Source: Maritimibacter sp. DP1N21-5 (GTDB lineage: Bacteria; Pseudomonadota; Alphaproteobacteria; Rhodobacterales; Rhodobacteraceae). From it: 64,000 nt of DNA. The translations under genes were made by a program, and so were the position numbers. Position 1 is the first letter of the stretch. Each line of letters starts with the position of its first letter. Of this stretch, positions 36,898-46,897 are shown in pieces. The stretch is from the NCBI RefSeq assembly GCF_019218295.1, contig NZ_JAHUZF010000007.1, positions 124,001 through 188,000 on the forward strand, written 5' to 3'. Under the pieces are notes generated by a model. It was not told the origin of the DNA and did not search any database. It was given only the letters and a program-made list of their open reading frames with translations.

Positions 36898-38052
36898 TTA
36901 GCCTTTCATCCCGTCCCAAAAGCTCTTCACCTTCGAGAAGAACGACGAGCTTTCCGGGTTGTTCTCTTCCGAGAGCTTCTCGAACTCGCGCAGAAGGTCC
37001 TTCTGCCTGGAGGTCAGGTTGACCGGCGTTTCCACGGCAAGCTCGATGAACATGTCACCATAACCGCCGCCCCGAAGGGCCGGCATGCCCTTGCCCCGCA
37101 GACGCATCTGGCGACCGGATTGCGACCCCGCCGGGATCTTTACCCGTGACCGGCCGCCGTCGATGGTGGGCACTTCGATGTCGCCGCCCATCGCCGCCGA
37201 GGTCATGCTCACCGGAACGCGGCAGTGAAGGCTCACGCCGTCGCGTTCAAAGAGCGGATGATCCGCGACCTGGATGAAGATATAAAGGTCGCCCGCTGGC
37301 CCGCCGCGAAGCCCGGCTTCGCCCTCGCCGGCCAGCCGGATCCGGGTGCCGGTTTCGACGCCTGCCGGGATGTTGACCGACAGGGCACGTTCCTTCTCGA
37401 CCCGTCCCGCGCCGCCACAGGCCTTGCAGGGGTTCTTGATCATCTGGCCCACGCCGTTACAGGTCGGGCAGGTGCGCTCGACGGTGAAGAACCCTTGCTG
37501 CGCACGGACCTTGCCCAGACCGGAACAGGTCGGACAGGTCGTCGGTTCGGCCCCGCCTTCGGCCCCGGTGCCCGTGCAGGTGGTGCAAGGCACGGAGGTT
37601 GGCACGTTGATCGTCTTCTGTAGCCCGCGATAGGCATCTTCGAGCGAAACCCGCAGGTTGTAACGAAGATCGGATCCCCGGGTCGCCCGCGACCGGCCAG
37701 CGCCGCCGCGTCCGCCCATGAAATCACCGAAGAGATCATCAAAGACGTCCGAGAAGGCGCTCGCGAAGTCGCCCTGACCCTGGAAGCCGCCCGGGCCACC
37801 GGGGCGCGGGCCACCGCCCATGCCGCCTTCGAAAGCCGCATGGCCAAAGCGGTCATAGGCCGCTTTCTTGTCGGCGTCCTTGAGCACGTCGTAGGCCTCG
37901 TTCACCTCTTTGAACAGGCTTTCGGCGTCGGGATTGTCGGCGTTACGGTCAGGGTGAAGCTCTTTCGCCTTGGCGCGATAAGCCTTCTTGATTTCCTCGG
38001 GCGAGGCACCCTTGGAAGTCCCCAACACGTCATAGTAATCGCGTTTCGACAT
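36898..38052 (-). CDS. dnaJ: Chaperone DnaJ (Hsp40)
   Basis: DnaJ stimulates the DnaK ATPase and delivers substrates. The 384-residue protein has the J domain with HPD in AKELHPDRN, a Gly/Phe-rich stretch ([17 protein letters not shown]), four CxxCxGxG zinc repeats ([32 protein letters not shown]), and the C-terminal substrate-binding domains. It lies 73 bp downstream of dnaK with a stable hairpin between. Confidence 0.97.
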   Translation of the reverse strand: MSKRDYYDVLGTSKGASPEEIKKAYRAKAKELHPDRNADNPDAESLFKEVNEAYDVLKDADKKAAYDRFGHAAFEGGMGGGPRPGGPGGFQGQGDFASAFSDVFDDLFGDFMGGRGGAGRSRATRGSDLRYNLRVSLEDAYRGLQKTINVPTSVPCTTCTGTGAEGGAEPTTCPTCSGLGKVRAQQGFFTVERTCPTCNGVGQMIKNPCKACGGAGRVEKERALSVNIPAGVETGTRIRLAGEGEAGLRGGPAGDLYIFIQVADHPLFERDGVSLHCRVPVSMTSAAMGGDIEVPTIDGGRSRVKIPAGSQSGRQMRLRGKGMPALRGGGYGDMFIELAVETPVNLTSRQKDLLREFEKLSEENNPESSSFFSKVKSFWDGMKG

Positions 38053-38081
38053 TCGGTCAGTCCCCCTTTGGGAACGCGCAG

Positions 38082-38107
38082 GGCCGGCCCGGCGAAACGG
38101 ACCGGCC
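38082..38107 (-). other. Intergenic hairpin between dnaK and dnaJ
   Basis: Reading the minus strand, GGCCGGTCC (38107-38099) pairs with GGGCCGGCC (38090-38082) through nine pairs, one of them G-U, closing an 8-nt loop. No T-run follows. It could lower dnaJ expression relative to dnaK or mark an mRNA processing site. Confidence 0.5.
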
Positions 38108-38125
38108 CCACGTCGTCATTCTGGA

Positions 38126-40036
38126 TTACGACCGCTTGTCGTTGTCGAGGTCCTCGAAGTCGGCATCGACGATATCGTCGTCCATGTCCGCGCTACGGGG
38201 GCCGCTGTCCACGTCGCCGTCCTCATCCGCCTGCGAGGCCTTGTAGATGGCTTCGCCAAGCTTCATCGAGGCTTCGGTCACGTTCTGGATGCCCGACTTG
38301 ATCTTGTCGGCGTTGTCGCCTTCAAGCTCGTCCTTGAGCGCCGCGATGGCCAGTTCGATCGCCTCGACCGTGGTCGGATCGACCTTGTCACCATGCTCTT
38401 CGATGGCCTTCTCGGTCGAATGGATAAGGCTTTCGGCCTGGTTCTTGGCTTCGACGAGTTCCCGGCGCTGCTTGTCGGCATCCGCGTTCTCCTCGGCGTC
38501 GCGCACCATGCGGTCGATGTCCTCGTCCGAGAGACCGCCGGAAGCCTGGATCGTGATCCGGTGCTCCTTGCCGGTGCCCTTGTCCTTGGCCTGAACCGAC
38601 ACGATGCCGTTGGCGTCGATGTCGAAGGTCACTTCGATCTGCGGCATGCCGCGGGGTGCGGGCGGGATGTCCTCCAGATTGAACTGGCCGAGCATCTTGT
38701 TGTCCGCCGCCATTTCCCGTTCGCCCTGGAAGACGCGGATGGTGACCGCGTTCTGGTTGTCCTCGGCGGTCGAGAAGACCTGCGACTTCTTGGTCGGGAT
38801 CGTCGTGTTGCGGTCGATCAGACGGGTGAACACGCCACCCAGCGTTTCGATACCGAGCGACAGCGGGGTCACGTCGAGAAGGACAACGTCCTTCACGTCA
38901 CCTTGCAGAACACCGGCCTGAATGGCGGCGCCCATCGCGACGACTTCGTCCGGGTTCACACCCTTGTGCGGCTCCTTCCCGAAGAACTTCGTCACCTCTT
39001 CGATGACTTTCGGCATACGGGTCTGACCACCGACGAGGATGACCTCGTCGATCTCGTCCTTCGACACGCCCGCGTCCTTCAGAGCAGCCTGACAGGGCTT
39101 CAGCGAGTTCTTGATCAGGTCACCGACAAGGCTTTCGAGCTTCGCCCGGGTCAGCTTCATGACCATGTGCAGCGGCTGACCGTCCGAGCCCATCGAGATG
39201 AAGGGCTGGTTGATCTCGGTCTGGCTGGACGAGGACAGTTCGATCTTGGCTTTCTCGGCGGCCTCTTTGAGACGCTGAAGGGCCATCTTGTCCTTCGTCA
39301 GGTCGACGTTGTTTTCCTTTTTGAACTCGTCAGCAAGGTAGTTGACGATCCGCATGTCAAAGTCTTCGCCGCCAAGGAACGTATCCCCGTTGGTCGATTT
39401 CACTTCGAAGAGGCCATCGTCGATCTCGAGGATCGTGACGTCGAAGGTCCCGCCGCCAAGGTCATAGACCGCGATGGTTTTCGATTCTTTCTTGTCGAGG
39501 CCATAGGCCAGCGCAGCAGCGGTCGGTTCGTTGATGATCCGCAGCACTTCGAGACCGGCGATCTTGCCCGCGTCTTTCGTCGCCTGGCGCTGGGCGTCGT
39601 TGAAGTAGGCGGGCACGGTGATGACGGCCTGCTCGACTTTTTCGCCCAGATAGCTTTCGGCGGTCTCTTTCATCTTGCCGAGGATGAAGGCCGAGATCTG
39701 CGAAGGGGAATATTTCTCACCCTGCGCTTCGACCCAGGCGTCGCCGTTGCCGCCATCCACGATGTTGTAGGGGACAAGCTTCTTGTCCTTCTCGACGGCC
39801 GGGTCGCCCACGCGACGACCGATGAGGCGCTTCACGGCGAAGACGGTGTTGTCGGGGTTGGTGACAGCCTGCCGTTTGGCCGACTGACCGACGAGGCGTT
39901 CCCCGTCCTTGAAGGCGACGATCGACGGCGTCGTGCGCGCACCTTCGGAGTTCTCGATGACTCGCGGCTGCGAGCCGTCCATGATGGCGACACAGGAGTT
40001 GGTGGTCCCCAGGTCGATACCAATGACTTTACCCAT
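38126..40036 (-). CDS. dnaK: Chaperone DnaK (Hsp70)
   Basis: DnaK is the main Hsp70. The 636-residue protein has the ATPase domain ([50 protein letters not shown]), the interdomain linker [15 protein letters not shown] and a C-terminal lid ending in an acidic tail. The ATG at 40036 (MGKVIG) has AGAGG nine bases upstream. An ATG two codons earlier is too close to it. Transcription is expected from the sigma-32 promoter at 40143-40174. DnaJ follows, while GrpE and HrcA are encoded at 15 kb. Confidence 0.98.
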   Translation of the reverse strand: MGKVIGIDLGTTNSCVAIMDGSQPRVIENSEGARTTPSIVAFKDGERLVGQSAKRQAVTNPDNTVFAVKRLIGRRVGDPAVEKDKKLVPYNIVDGGNGDAWVEAQGEKYSPSQISAFILGKMKETAESYLGEKVEQAVITVPAYFNDAQRQATKDAGKIAGLEVLRIINEPTAAALAYGLDKKESKTIAVYDLGGGTFDVTILEIDDGLFEVKSTNGDTFLGGEDFDMRIVNYLADEFKKENNVDLTKDKMALQRLKEAAEKAKIELSSSSQTEINQPFISMGSDGQPLHMVMKLTRAKLESLVGDLIKNSLKPCQAALKDAGVSKDEIDEVILVGGQTRMPKVIEEVTKFFGKEPHKGVNPDEVVAMGAAIQAGVLQGDVKDVVLLDVTPLSLGIETLGGVFTRLIDRNTTIPTKKSQVFSTAEDNQNAVTIRVFQGEREMAADNKMLGQFNLEDIPPAPRGMPQIEVTFDIDANGIVSVQAKDKGTGKEHRITIQASGGLSDEDIDRMVRDAEENADADKQRRELVEAKNQAESLIHSTEKAIEEHGDKVDPTTVEAIELAIAALKDELEGDNADKIKSGIQNVTEASMKLGEAIYKASQADEDGDVDSGPRSADMDDDIVDADFEDLDNDKRS

Positions 40037-40142
40037 GCTCATTTTCCTCTCTTTGGCGATGTGCTGGGCGTCGGCCCCGAAGGCACCTTCGCCCGATCCC
40101 ATAGGGTGAGCCGTCAGGGCTGATCCCCTTCTGGCGTCTGGG

Positions 40143-40174
40143 CGTATATAAGGAGGGGAAATGGGGCCTGCAAG
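40143..40174 (-). promoter_or_regulatory. Sigma-32 (RpoH) heat-shock promoter of dnaK-dnaJ
   Basis: The minus strand reads CTTG (40174-40171), 18 bp, then CTTATATACG (40152-40143). This fits the alphaproteobacterial RpoH consensus CTTG-N17/18-CYTATNTNNG exactly. The predicted leader to the dnaK ATG is about 100 nt. There is no CIRCE nearby. Confidence 0.8.
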
Positions 40175-40229
40175 GCGTTGAAAAGCGCGTTTTGCGCCGA
40201 GAAATCGAGTCATTTTCAAGGTTTCGGAG

Positions 40230-40859
40230 ATGAACGACAAATCCCTGCCCGAACATACGCGGGTCGATATCGGGGGCGCGACGCTTTGGCCCGGCTTTCT
40301 GGACATGGCGGCCCAGAGCGAGATGGTCGAAGACCTCCGGCGGCTGGTATCCGCAGCGCCGCTTTTCTCGCCCGAAACGCGCTTCGGTAGGCCGATGTCG
40401 GTCCGCATGACCAGCGCCGGGCGCTATGGGTGGTATTCCGACCGGCGTCACGGCTACCGCTATGAGCCGCGCCATCCCTCCGGTGTCGACTGGCCCCCGA
40501 TCCCGCAGAGCGTCCTGTCCGTCTGGCAGGCGGTCGTGCCGGAAGCGCGCAGCCCGCACGCCTGCCTTGTCAATTTCTACGGCGAAGGGGCGCGGATGGG
40601 TTTGCATCAGGATCGCGACGAGGCCGACTTCACCCAGCCGGTGGTTTCGATCTCGCTCGGTGATGACGGGCTTTTCCGGATCGGGGGCGTCGACCGCGGT
40701 GGCCCGACGAAATCGGTCTGGCTCAGGTCCGGCGACGTGCTCGTCCTGGGTGGCGAGGCGCGGCTCGCCCATCACGGGGTCGACCGGATCAGGTTCGGCT
40801 CGTCCACGCTTCTGCGCGAAGGTGGCAGGATCAACCTGACCCTGCGCGTCGTGGACTGA
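40230..40859 (+). CDS. alkB: AlkB-type 2-oxoglutarate/Fe(II) dioxygenase
   Basis: AlkB repairs 1-methyladenine and 3-methylcytosine in DNA by oxidative demethylation. The 209-residue protein has the iron ligands in [11 protein letters not shown] (HxD) and the distal His in [10 protein letters not shown], and the 2-oxoglutarate arginine in INLTLR near the C-terminus. [17 protein letters not shown] is the typical AlkB stretch. It is divergent from dnaK and ends one base before the convergent permease gene. There is no Ada-type regulator next to it. Confidence 0.92.
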   Translation: MNDKSLPEHTRVDIGGATLWPGFLDMAAQSEMVEDLRRLVSAAPLFSPETRFGRPMSVRMTSAGRYGWYSDRRHGYRYEPRHPSGVDWPPIPQSVLSVWQAVVPEARSPHACLVNFYGEGARMGLHQDRDEADFTQPVVSISLGDDGLFRIGGVDRGGPTKSVWLRSGDVLVLGGEARLAHHGVDRIRFGSSTLLREGGRINLTLRVVD

Positions 40860-40860
40860 T

Positions 40861-41682
40861 CTAGCCGCGGGCCCCCCAGGACAGCGACGCATGCTTGCGG
40901 GTATAGCTTTCGCCCATGAAGCCCAGCACGAGAAGGACGGAGGACACGATCAGCGGATAGAGCCAGTTGGAATAATGCGGATTGTAGTTGATGAACATGA
41001 ATCCGCGCGCCTGGTCGATGATGTGAAAAAGCGGGTTCCACGTGAACATGACGAGGATGTTCCAGGGCACCGTGTTCGCCACGAACATCTTGCCGGACGC
41101 GATCATGTTGGCACGGGCATAGATGGTCGAGCCGACAGAGGCGACTGACGGCATCCAGGGCTTGATCGCATAGAAACACAGCCCGATCGCCACGCCCGAG
41201 AACCAGGCGAGGAAGATCATCATGAAGACCCCGGTCATGTTGTAGATCTCGACCGGCTTGAAAGCGATGTCGTAGAGAAACACGACCAGAACCACGGAGA
41301 GGATCTGGATATAAAGCGCCGAGAGCGCGTGGCTCACGATCGAGATGAAGGTCGACATGGGCGCATGCTGCATCATCGGACTGGCGGCGCCCTCGGCCCC
41401 GACGACCGAACCCATGCTCTTGATCTGCGTCATGTAGATGAAGATGCCGGACATGATGTAGAGCAGGAAATCGCCGCGGATCTGCGAGTTGCGCATGCCC
41501 ATGATCGCGAACATGAGGTAGAAGACCGCGACCAGCACCATGGTCTGAAGCACGTTGATGAAGAGCCCCATCAGCGCATTCGTGTGGCTCTTGCGCAGGT
41601 CATGCACGGCGGCGTGGTAGATCAGTTCGAAAATGCGAACCGCCTTCGATAGGCCGCTTTCGGATCTGGGCACGTTAAACAT
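40861..41682 (-). CDS. ABC-2 type polysaccharide export permease (KpsM-like)
   Basis: This 273-residue membrane protein has about six hydrophobic segments and the ABC-2 permease pattern, including MVLVAVFYLMFAIMGMR in the first part and the late VPWNILVMFTWNPLFHIID segment. It resembles permeases exporting capsule or O-antigen polysaccharide. The ATG at 41682 is preceded by AAGGA. No ATP-binding partner (KpsT-like) is adjacent, so it must be encoded elsewhere. It faces away from the cysQ-kdsB glycan genes and shares a divergent promoter region with them. Confidence 0.82.
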   Translation of the reverse strand: MFNVPRSESGLSKAVRIFELIYHAAVHDLRKSHTNALMGLFINVLQTMVLVAVFYLMFAIMGMRNSQIRGDFLLYIMSGIFIYMTQIKSMGSVVGAEGAASPMMQHAPMSTFISIVSHALSALYIQILSVVLVVFLYDIAFKPVEIYNMTGVFMMIFLAWFSGVAIGLCFYAIKPWMPSVASVGSTIYARANMIASGKMFVANTVPWNILVMFTWNPLFHIIDQARGFMFINYNPHYSNWLYPLIVSSVLLVLGFMGESYTRKHASLSWGARG

Positions 41683-41808
41683 GAGGTGTCCTTGCCTGCT
41701 CAATGTGGCTTTTTGGCAGGGAAATCTTGCCGTTCCCTTGACGCGACAGCATAAGGGAACCGAAGGTTTTTTCAATCACGATGGCAGATCCCCGGAAAGG
41801 AACAGGAC

Positions 41809-42609
41809 TTGGACTACGAAAAGCTCATGGGTGTCCTTCGGCGGCTTGCAATCGAAGCTGGCGACAAGATCATGGAGATCTACGACGCCGACGACTTCGA
41901 AGTGAAATCCAAGTCGGACAACAGCCCCGTTACGGAAGCGGACGAGGCGGCGGACGCCCTGATTTCCGCCGGCCTGCGCGAGGTCTTCCCTGACATCGCG
42001 CTCGTGACCGAGGAACAGGCGGACACCCACGGTGAAACGGCCTCCGAGTTCCTGATCGTCGACCCGCTCGACGGTACGAAGGAATTCGTGAACCGGCGCG
42101 GCGATTTCACGGTGAACATCGCCTACGTGAAGGACGGCGTGCCCCTGCGTGGCGTGGTCTATGCCCCCGCGCGGTCCCGGATGTTCTACACGACCGAAGA
42201 CGGAAATGCCGTGGAAGAAGTCGGCGATTTCGACATCGACCGCCCCGGCCGCATCACGCCGATCTGCGTGAACGCGGAACCCGACAACGCGGCGCTGATG
42301 GTCGTGGCCTCGAAAAGCCACCGGGATCAGGCGACGGACGACTACATCAACAAATACGCCGTGAAAGACATGACCAGCGCGGGATCGTCGCTCAAGTTCT
42401 GCCTTGTCGCCACCGGCGAGGCGGACATCTATCCGAGGGTCGGCCGGACGATGGAATGGGACACGGCTGCCGGACATGCGGTGCTTCTAGGTGCCGGCGG
42501 CAAGGTCGTGCGCTTCGACAACCACGAGCCGCTCACCTATGGCAAGCCCATTTTCGAGAACCCGTTCTTCATCGCCTGCGCACCCGACGTGGAGCTCAAA
42601 CCCGCCTAG
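41809..42609 (+). CDS. cysQ: 3'(2'),5'-bisphosphate nucleotidase CysQ
   Basis: CysQ hydrolyses PAP, the by-product left when PAPS is used by sulfotransferases or reduced, to AMP. The 266-residue inositol-monophosphatase-fold enzyme has the metal motif VDPLDGTKEFVNRRGDFTVN, an upstream SPVTEADEAAD, and the C-terminal EWDTAAGHAVL. A TTG start at 41809 with AAAGGAAC upstream fits the family start (MDYEKL). It is immediately followed by kdsB (no gap) and lies 7.8 kb from a sulfotransferase gene on the same strand, which fits PAP removal. Confidence 0.93.
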   Translation: MDYEKLMGVLRRLAIEAGDKIMEIYDADDFEVKSKSDNSPVTEADEAADALISAGLREVFPDIALVTEEQADTHGETASEFLIVDPLDGTKEFVNRRGDFTVNIAYVKDGVPLRGVVYAPARSRMFYTTEDGNAVEEVGDFDIDRPGRITPICVNAEPDNAALMVVASKSHRDQATDDYINKYAVKDMTSAGSSLKFCLVATGEADIYPRVGRTMEWDTAAGHAVLLGAGGKVVRFDNHEPLTYGKPIFENPFFIACAPDVELKPA

Positions 42610-43410
42610 ATGTCGGTTCTCGTCGTCATTCCGGCCCGCTACGCGTCGACCCGCTTTCCCGGGAAACCCCTGGTCGCGCTGACCGGTGCGACCGGGATCG
42701 GCAAGTCGCTCATCCAGCGAAGCTGGGACGCGGCCTGCAAGGTCGAGGGCGTCGACCGCGTCGTGGTCGCGACGGACGACGGTCGCATCCGTGATGCCGC
42801 CCGTGCTTTCGGGGCCGAGGTGGTGATGACGTCGCCATCCTGTCACAACGGAACCGAACGCTGCGCCGAGGCTTTCGACGCGCTCGGCGCGCGCTACGAC
42901 ATGGTCGTCAATTTCCAGGGCGACGCCCCGCTCACCCCGCCGTGGTTCGTGGAAGACCTGCTGTCCGGCCTTGGTGCGCACCCGAATGCCGAAGTCGCCA
43001 CGCCCGTGCTGCGTTGCTCCGGCCGCGCGCTCGCGGAGTTCCGCGAAGACCGCCGCAATGGCCGGGTCGGGGGGACGACGGCGGTCATGGGGATCGAACG
43101 ACAGGCGCTTTATTTCTCGAAGGAAGTGATCCCCTTCACCTCGGACGACTATGCGCCCGAAGCCCTCACCCCCGTTCACCATCATGTCGGGGTCTATGCC
43201 TATCGCCCCGCGACCCTCGCCGCTTACCCGCGTTGGTCGCCGGGGCCGCTGGAACAACTCGAAGGGCTCGAACAGCTCCGGTTTCTTGAACGCGACCGCC
43301 CGGTTCTCTGTGTCGAGGTGGAAGCGAAAGGGCGGCAGTTCTGGGAGCTTAACAATCCCGAAGACGTGCCAAGGATAGAGACTATTCTGGCGGAACAGGG
43401 CGAAGAATGA
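42610..43410 (+). CDS. kdsB: 3-deoxy-manno-octulosonate cytidylyltransferase (CMP-Kdo synthetase)
   Basis: KdsB activates Kdo with CTP for lipopolysaccharide or capsule synthesis. The 266-residue protein has the N-terminal nucleotide motif VVIPARYASTRFPGKPL, HNGTERCAEA and NFQGDAPL, with a late ELNNPEDVPRIE. It starts directly after the cysQ stop and overlaps the next glycosyltransferase by 4 nt. The capsule-type permease next door raises the option that this copy serves a Kdo-containing capsule rather than LPS. Confidence 0.9.
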   Translation: MSVLVVIPARYASTRFPGKPLVALTGATGIGKSLIQRSWDAACKVEGVDRVVVATDDGRIRDAARAFGAEVVMTSPSCHNGTERCAEAFDALGARYDMVVNFQGDAPLTPPWFVEDLLSGLGAHPNAEVATPVLRCSGRALAEFREDRRNGRVGGTTAVMGIERQALYFSKEVIPFTSDDYAPEALTPVHHHVGVYAYRPATLAAYPRWSPGPLEQLEGLEQLRFLERDRPVLCVEVEAKGRQFWELNNPEDVPRIETILAEQGEE

Positions 43411-44609
43411 CCATTCCCGCTGTATCGGTCATCGTCGTGAGTCGAGGCCGCCCGACACTCCTGCGCCGTGCCGTTCTTGGCCTGTCGCAGGTCTGGTATC
43501 CGAACTTCGAGATTGTCGTTGTCGCCGATGGCCCAGGATGTGCCGCGCTGGAACATTGGCAGGGCAGTATAAAGCTGATCCCCTTCGATGACGCGAATAT
43601 TTCGGTGGCGCGAAACCTCGGACTCCGACACGCCGCCGGGGAGGTCGTCGCCTTCCTCGACGACGACGCGGTCCCGGAACCCACCTGGCTCGGTCATCTC
43701 ATTCCCGGCTTCGTGGACCCGGACATCGTACAGGCCGGCGGCTTCGTTCGCGGTCGCAACGGCATCAGCTTTCAATGGATGGCGCAGGCGGTCAACGGTT
43801 CGGGCGTCACTCTTCCCTTGGAAATCCCCGGCGACCGAAGCGTCGTGGCAAGACCGCCGGCGGGCTTCGTGGCGAAGACGGAAGGCACCAATATGGCCTT
43901 CAGGCGGGACACCCTCGCCGCCTCGGGCGGGTTTGACCCGGCATTCCGCTTCTACTTCGATGAAACCGACGTGAACCTGAGACTTGCGCCGGGAAAGACC
44001 CTCATCGCGCCCCGGGCGCAGGTGCATCATGGGTATGCGGCCTCGGACCGTCGGGATGGCCAGCGACGGGTTCTGGACCTCTTCGAAATCGGCGCATCGA
44101 CGGCCGTCTTCCTGCGCAAACATGCGCCGGGAGCGGACATTCCGCCCCATCGCGAGGCGCAGCGAACGCGCCTGATCGGCCAGATGATCGAAGGCCGGAT
44201 CGAACCAAGGGACGTGAAAACTCTCTTGGCCACCTTCGATGCCGGGCTGGCCGAGGGCGCGACGCGACCGATCGTGCCGCTCGCGCCCATCGGGCCCAGC
44301 GCGACGCCGTTCCTGCTCATGGCCGCAGCCGAAAACCGGGCGCATCGGGTCCTGGCCGGGCGACCGTGGCAGGTCCGACGCTTGCGTGATACGGCGGCCG
44401 AGGCCCCTTCGGGCACGGTTACAACCGTCTTCAGTTTCTCTCCCACGGCGCGCGCGCATCGGGTGCAGTTCCACCCTGATGGCTATTGGCTCCAACGAGG
44501 CGGAATCTTCGGTCGCTCCGATCGGTCGCAGCCGCCGTTTCGGTGGCAAAGCTTCGGCAAAAGGCTGCTCGAAGAAAAGGCACGTGTTGCCAAACTGCGC
44601 AATCCATAG
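43407..44609 (+). CDS. Glycosyltransferase family 2
   Basis: This 400-residue GT-A glycosyltransferase has an N-terminal family 2 domain: VSVIVVSRGRPTLLRRAV, a nucleotide-sugar DxD in FLDDDAVPEP, and acceptor-side TNMAFRRDTLAASGGFDP with FYFDETDVNLRL (ED-type motif). After residue 240 the sequence is not recognisable and ends in a basic tail. It is coupled to kdsB (ATGA) and is the last gene of cysQ-kdsB-GT2. The sugar transferred cannot be read from the sequence. Confidence 0.85.
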   Translation: MTIPAVSVIVVSRGRPTLLRRAVLGLSQVWYPNFEIVVVADGPGCAALEHWQGSIKLIPFDDANISVARNLGLRHAAGEVVAFLDDDAVPEPTWLGHLIPGFVDPDIVQAGGFVRGRNGISFQWMAQAVNGSGVTLPLEIPGDRSVVARPPAGFVAKTEGTNMAFRRDTLAASGGFDPAFRFYFDETDVNLRLAPGKTLIAPRAQVHHGYAASDRRDGQRRVLDLFEIGASTAVFLRKHAPGADIPPHREAQRTRLIGQMIEGRIEPRDVKTLLATFDAGLAEGATRPIVPLAPIGPSATPFLLMAAAENRAHRVLAGRPWQVRRLRDTAAEAPSGTVTTVFSFSPTARAHRVQFHPDGYWLQRGGIFGRSDRSQPPFRWQSFGKRLLEEKARVAKLRNP

Positions 44610-44740
44610 GCAATTGCGACGGAACGCAGGTGTCTCCAGTGCGTGCGTGGCATAACCTGCGGCACGACACGAGCCTTTGTTCACGTTGTCCCGGAGGACT
44701 GCTAGGCAAAATGGACCGAATTCAGATGCAGGGGGTTTCG

Positions 44741-45637
44741 ATGACCAACAAAGTGACCAAAGCAATCTTTCCCGTGGCTGGACTGGGCACCCGGTTCCTG
44801 CCGGCCACCAAGTCGATCCCGAAGGAAATCATGACCCTCGTGGACCGTCCCCTGATCCAGTATGCCATCGATGAAGCCCGCGCCGCCGGGATCGAGGAGT
44901 TCATCTTCGTCACGTCGCGCGGCAAGGGCTCGCTCGAAGATTATTTCGATCGCGCCCCGATCCTCGAGGAGGACCTGAAGGCCAAGGGCAAGGACAAGCT
45001 TCTCGACATTCTGAACGCCACAAACATGCCCTCGGGCGCCATCGCCTATGTCCGGCAGGCCAAGGCGCTGGGCCTCGGGCACGCGATCTATTGCGCGAGC
45101 CGGCTGGTGGGCGACGAACCCTTCGCGGTCATTCTGCCGGACGACGTCATCGCCACCGAGGGCAAGTCCTGTCTGCAACAGATGGTCGACGCCTACGAAG
45201 AAACCGGCGGGTCCATGGTGGCCTGTATGGAGGTGCCCGAGGACAAGGCCTCGGCCTATGGCATCCTCGATGTCGACAGCGACGCTGGGCGGCTCGCCAA
45301 GGTGAAGGCCATGGTGGAAAAGCCGGCGCCGGGCACGCAGCCCTCGAACCTCGCCGTGATCGGGCGCTATATCCTGACGCCGGATGTGCTGAAGAACCTT
45401 GGTGGGTTCAGGAAGGGCGCCGGGGGTGAGATCCAGCTCACCGACGCCATCGCCGACGAAATCACCCAGGGTCGCCACGTACACGGCTACCGCTTCGAGG
45501 GCACGCGATACGACTGCGGCTCCAAGGCTGGTTATCTTCAGGCGACGGTGGCTTTCGGGCTGGACCGGCCCGAGCTTCGCGGCGAGCTGATGGAGTTCCT
45601 GCAGGACATCGTCAGCGTGAAGCTGGCCGCCGAGTAG
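44741..45637 (+). CDS. galU: UTP-glucose-1-phosphate uridylyltransferase
   Basis: GalU makes UDP-glucose for polysaccharides and, with GalE at 11 kb, UDP-galactose. The 298-residue protein has IFPVAGLGTRFLPATKSIPK at the start, LPDDVIA, and the late GYRFEGTRYDCGSKAGYLQA, all typical. The ATG at 44741 has AGGGGG upstream. Two earlier in-frame ATGs (44711, 44726) would add an unlikely N-terminus. It heads a run of glycan genes with only a 6-bp gap to the GT4 gene. Confidence 0.95.
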   Translation: MTNKVTKAIFPVAGLGTRFLPATKSIPKEIMTLVDRPLIQYAIDEARAAGIEEFIFVTSRGKGSLEDYFDRAPILEEDLKAKGKDKLLDILNATNMPSGAIAYVRQAKALGLGHAIYCASRLVGDEPFAVILPDDVIATEGKSCLQQMVDAYEETGGSMVACMEVPEDKASAYGILDVDSDAGRLAKVKAMVEKPAPGTQPSNLAVIGRYILTPDVLKNLGGFRKGAGGEIQLTDAIADEITQGRHVHGYRFEGTRYDCGSKAGYLQATVAFGLDRPELRGELMEFLQDIVSVKLAAE

Positions 45638-45643
45638 GGCCCC

Positions 45644-46855
45644 TTGTCCGCCGCGAGTGCGCGACTACTGGACCTGTCCCGGCTCGTGTCCCGGGCCGGG
45701 AAGGGGCGGCATACCGGTATCGACCGCGTAGAAGGCGCCTATCTGTCGCGTCTTTTGACCGAGGATACGCCGCTCTTTGCGCTGGTCCGGTCCTCGCTTG
45801 GCTACACGCTCTACGACCGGGCCGGGGTGGAGGCGTTTGCGGCGCGATTGCTTCACGGCGCGGACTGGGGCCGGCCCGATTTTCTGTCGCCCTTCATGAT
45901 CCGGGCGAGCCGGGACCGGCGCCGTGTGCTGGCCGATCTCCGGCGGCTGGCCATTGGCTGGAGCCGGGATCGCGGGCTGGCCCGGATGATCGGGAAGAGC
46001 CTCGCGCCCGGCTATGTCTGGATCGCGGTCGGGCACAGCGACCTGCGGGCCGAAACGATGCAGGCCGTGAAAAACACGGGCGGACGCATTGCCGTGATGA
46101 TCCATGACACCATCCCCATCGACCGGCCCGAGGTGCAGACCGAGGCGTCGGTCAAACGGTTCCGTGGGATCGTGAAGCGTGTGGCGCAGAGCGCCGATCT
46201 TGTGATCCATACGGCAGACGCGACGCGCGCGCTGACAGAGCGCTGGTTCGCCAAGTCAGGGCGTGTGCCCGAGGGGATCACGGCGCATTTGGGGATCGTG
46301 CCGCCGCCTGTGGATGAAGGGGCGTTGTCCCCCGATTTGCGCAATATCAGAGACTATTTCGTCGTGTTGGGCACGCTCGAGCCGCGCAAGAATGTGGCGA
46401 TGCTTCTGGAAGTCTGGGCGGAATTGTCTAATCGGCTCTCCGACGACCGGATGCCGGTGCTCGTCATCGTGGGGGCGATGGGGTGGCTGCGAGATCATGA
46501 AAAGGCGCGCATCGCGGCGGGGCAGGACCATGTCATCCATGCGGGTCCGCTTGCCGACGGGGCCGTCGGTGCCCTGCTGTCACGGGCGCGGGCGCTTCTC
46601 ATGCCCTCCGTCACCGAGGGCTTCGGATTGCCGCCCGGCGAGGCGCTTGCGCTGGGTTGTCCGGTGATCCTGTCGGAACTTCAGGTATTTAGAGAAGTGT
46701 TTGGAAACAATCCCGTTTACCTGACGCCCAGTGACTTGTATTCTTGGGCGGCAGAAATTCAGGCGCTCACGGAACAAGAAGGCCGCAAAACGGTCGAGAA
46801 CGTGCAGCTTCCCACATGGGAAGATCACTTCAAGACAGTCTTAAGGTCTTTGTAA
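45644..46855 (+). CDS. Glycosyltransferase family 4 (GT-B)
   Basis: This 403-residue GT-B enzyme has the retaining GT4 signature near the C-terminus, PSVTEGFGLPPGEALALGCP, with its EX7E pair, plus the UDP-sugar-domain lead-in VLGTLEPRKNVAMLLEVW. The N-terminal half (TGIDRVEGAYL, IHDTIPIDRPE) resembles mannosyl/rhamnosyltransferase-type enzymes. The start is a TTG at 45644, six bases after the galU stop. It should transfer a hexose to a surface glycan. The donor is not known. Confidence 0.83.
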   Translation: MSAASARLLDLSRLVSRAGKGRHTGIDRVEGAYLSRLLTEDTPLFALVRSSLGYTLYDRAGVEAFAARLLHGADWGRPDFLSPFMIRASRDRRRVLADLRRLAIGWSRDRGLARMIGKSLAPGYVWIAVGHSDLRAETMQAVKNTGGRIAVMIHDTIPIDRPEVQTEASVKRFRGIVKRVAQSADLVIHTADATRALTERWFAKSGRVPEGITAHLGIVPPPVDEGALSPDLRNIRDYFVVLGTLEPRKNVAMLLEVWAELSNRLSDDRMPVLVIVGAMGWLRDHEKARIAAGQDHVIHAGPLADGAVGALLSRARALLMPSVTEGFGLPPGEALALGCPVILSELQVFREVFGNNPVYLTPSDLYSWAAEIQALTEQEGRKTVENVQLPTWEDHFKTVLRSL

Positions 46856-46897
46856 TACTGGACCATTTCAGGCCGCCGCGAGATAGAAGAGGCGTTA

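Noticed and set aside
38393..40123. 576-codon open frame antisense to dnaK
   Set aside because: dnaK is unmistakable on the minus strand, and the antisense product is His/Arg/Val-rich low-information sequence.
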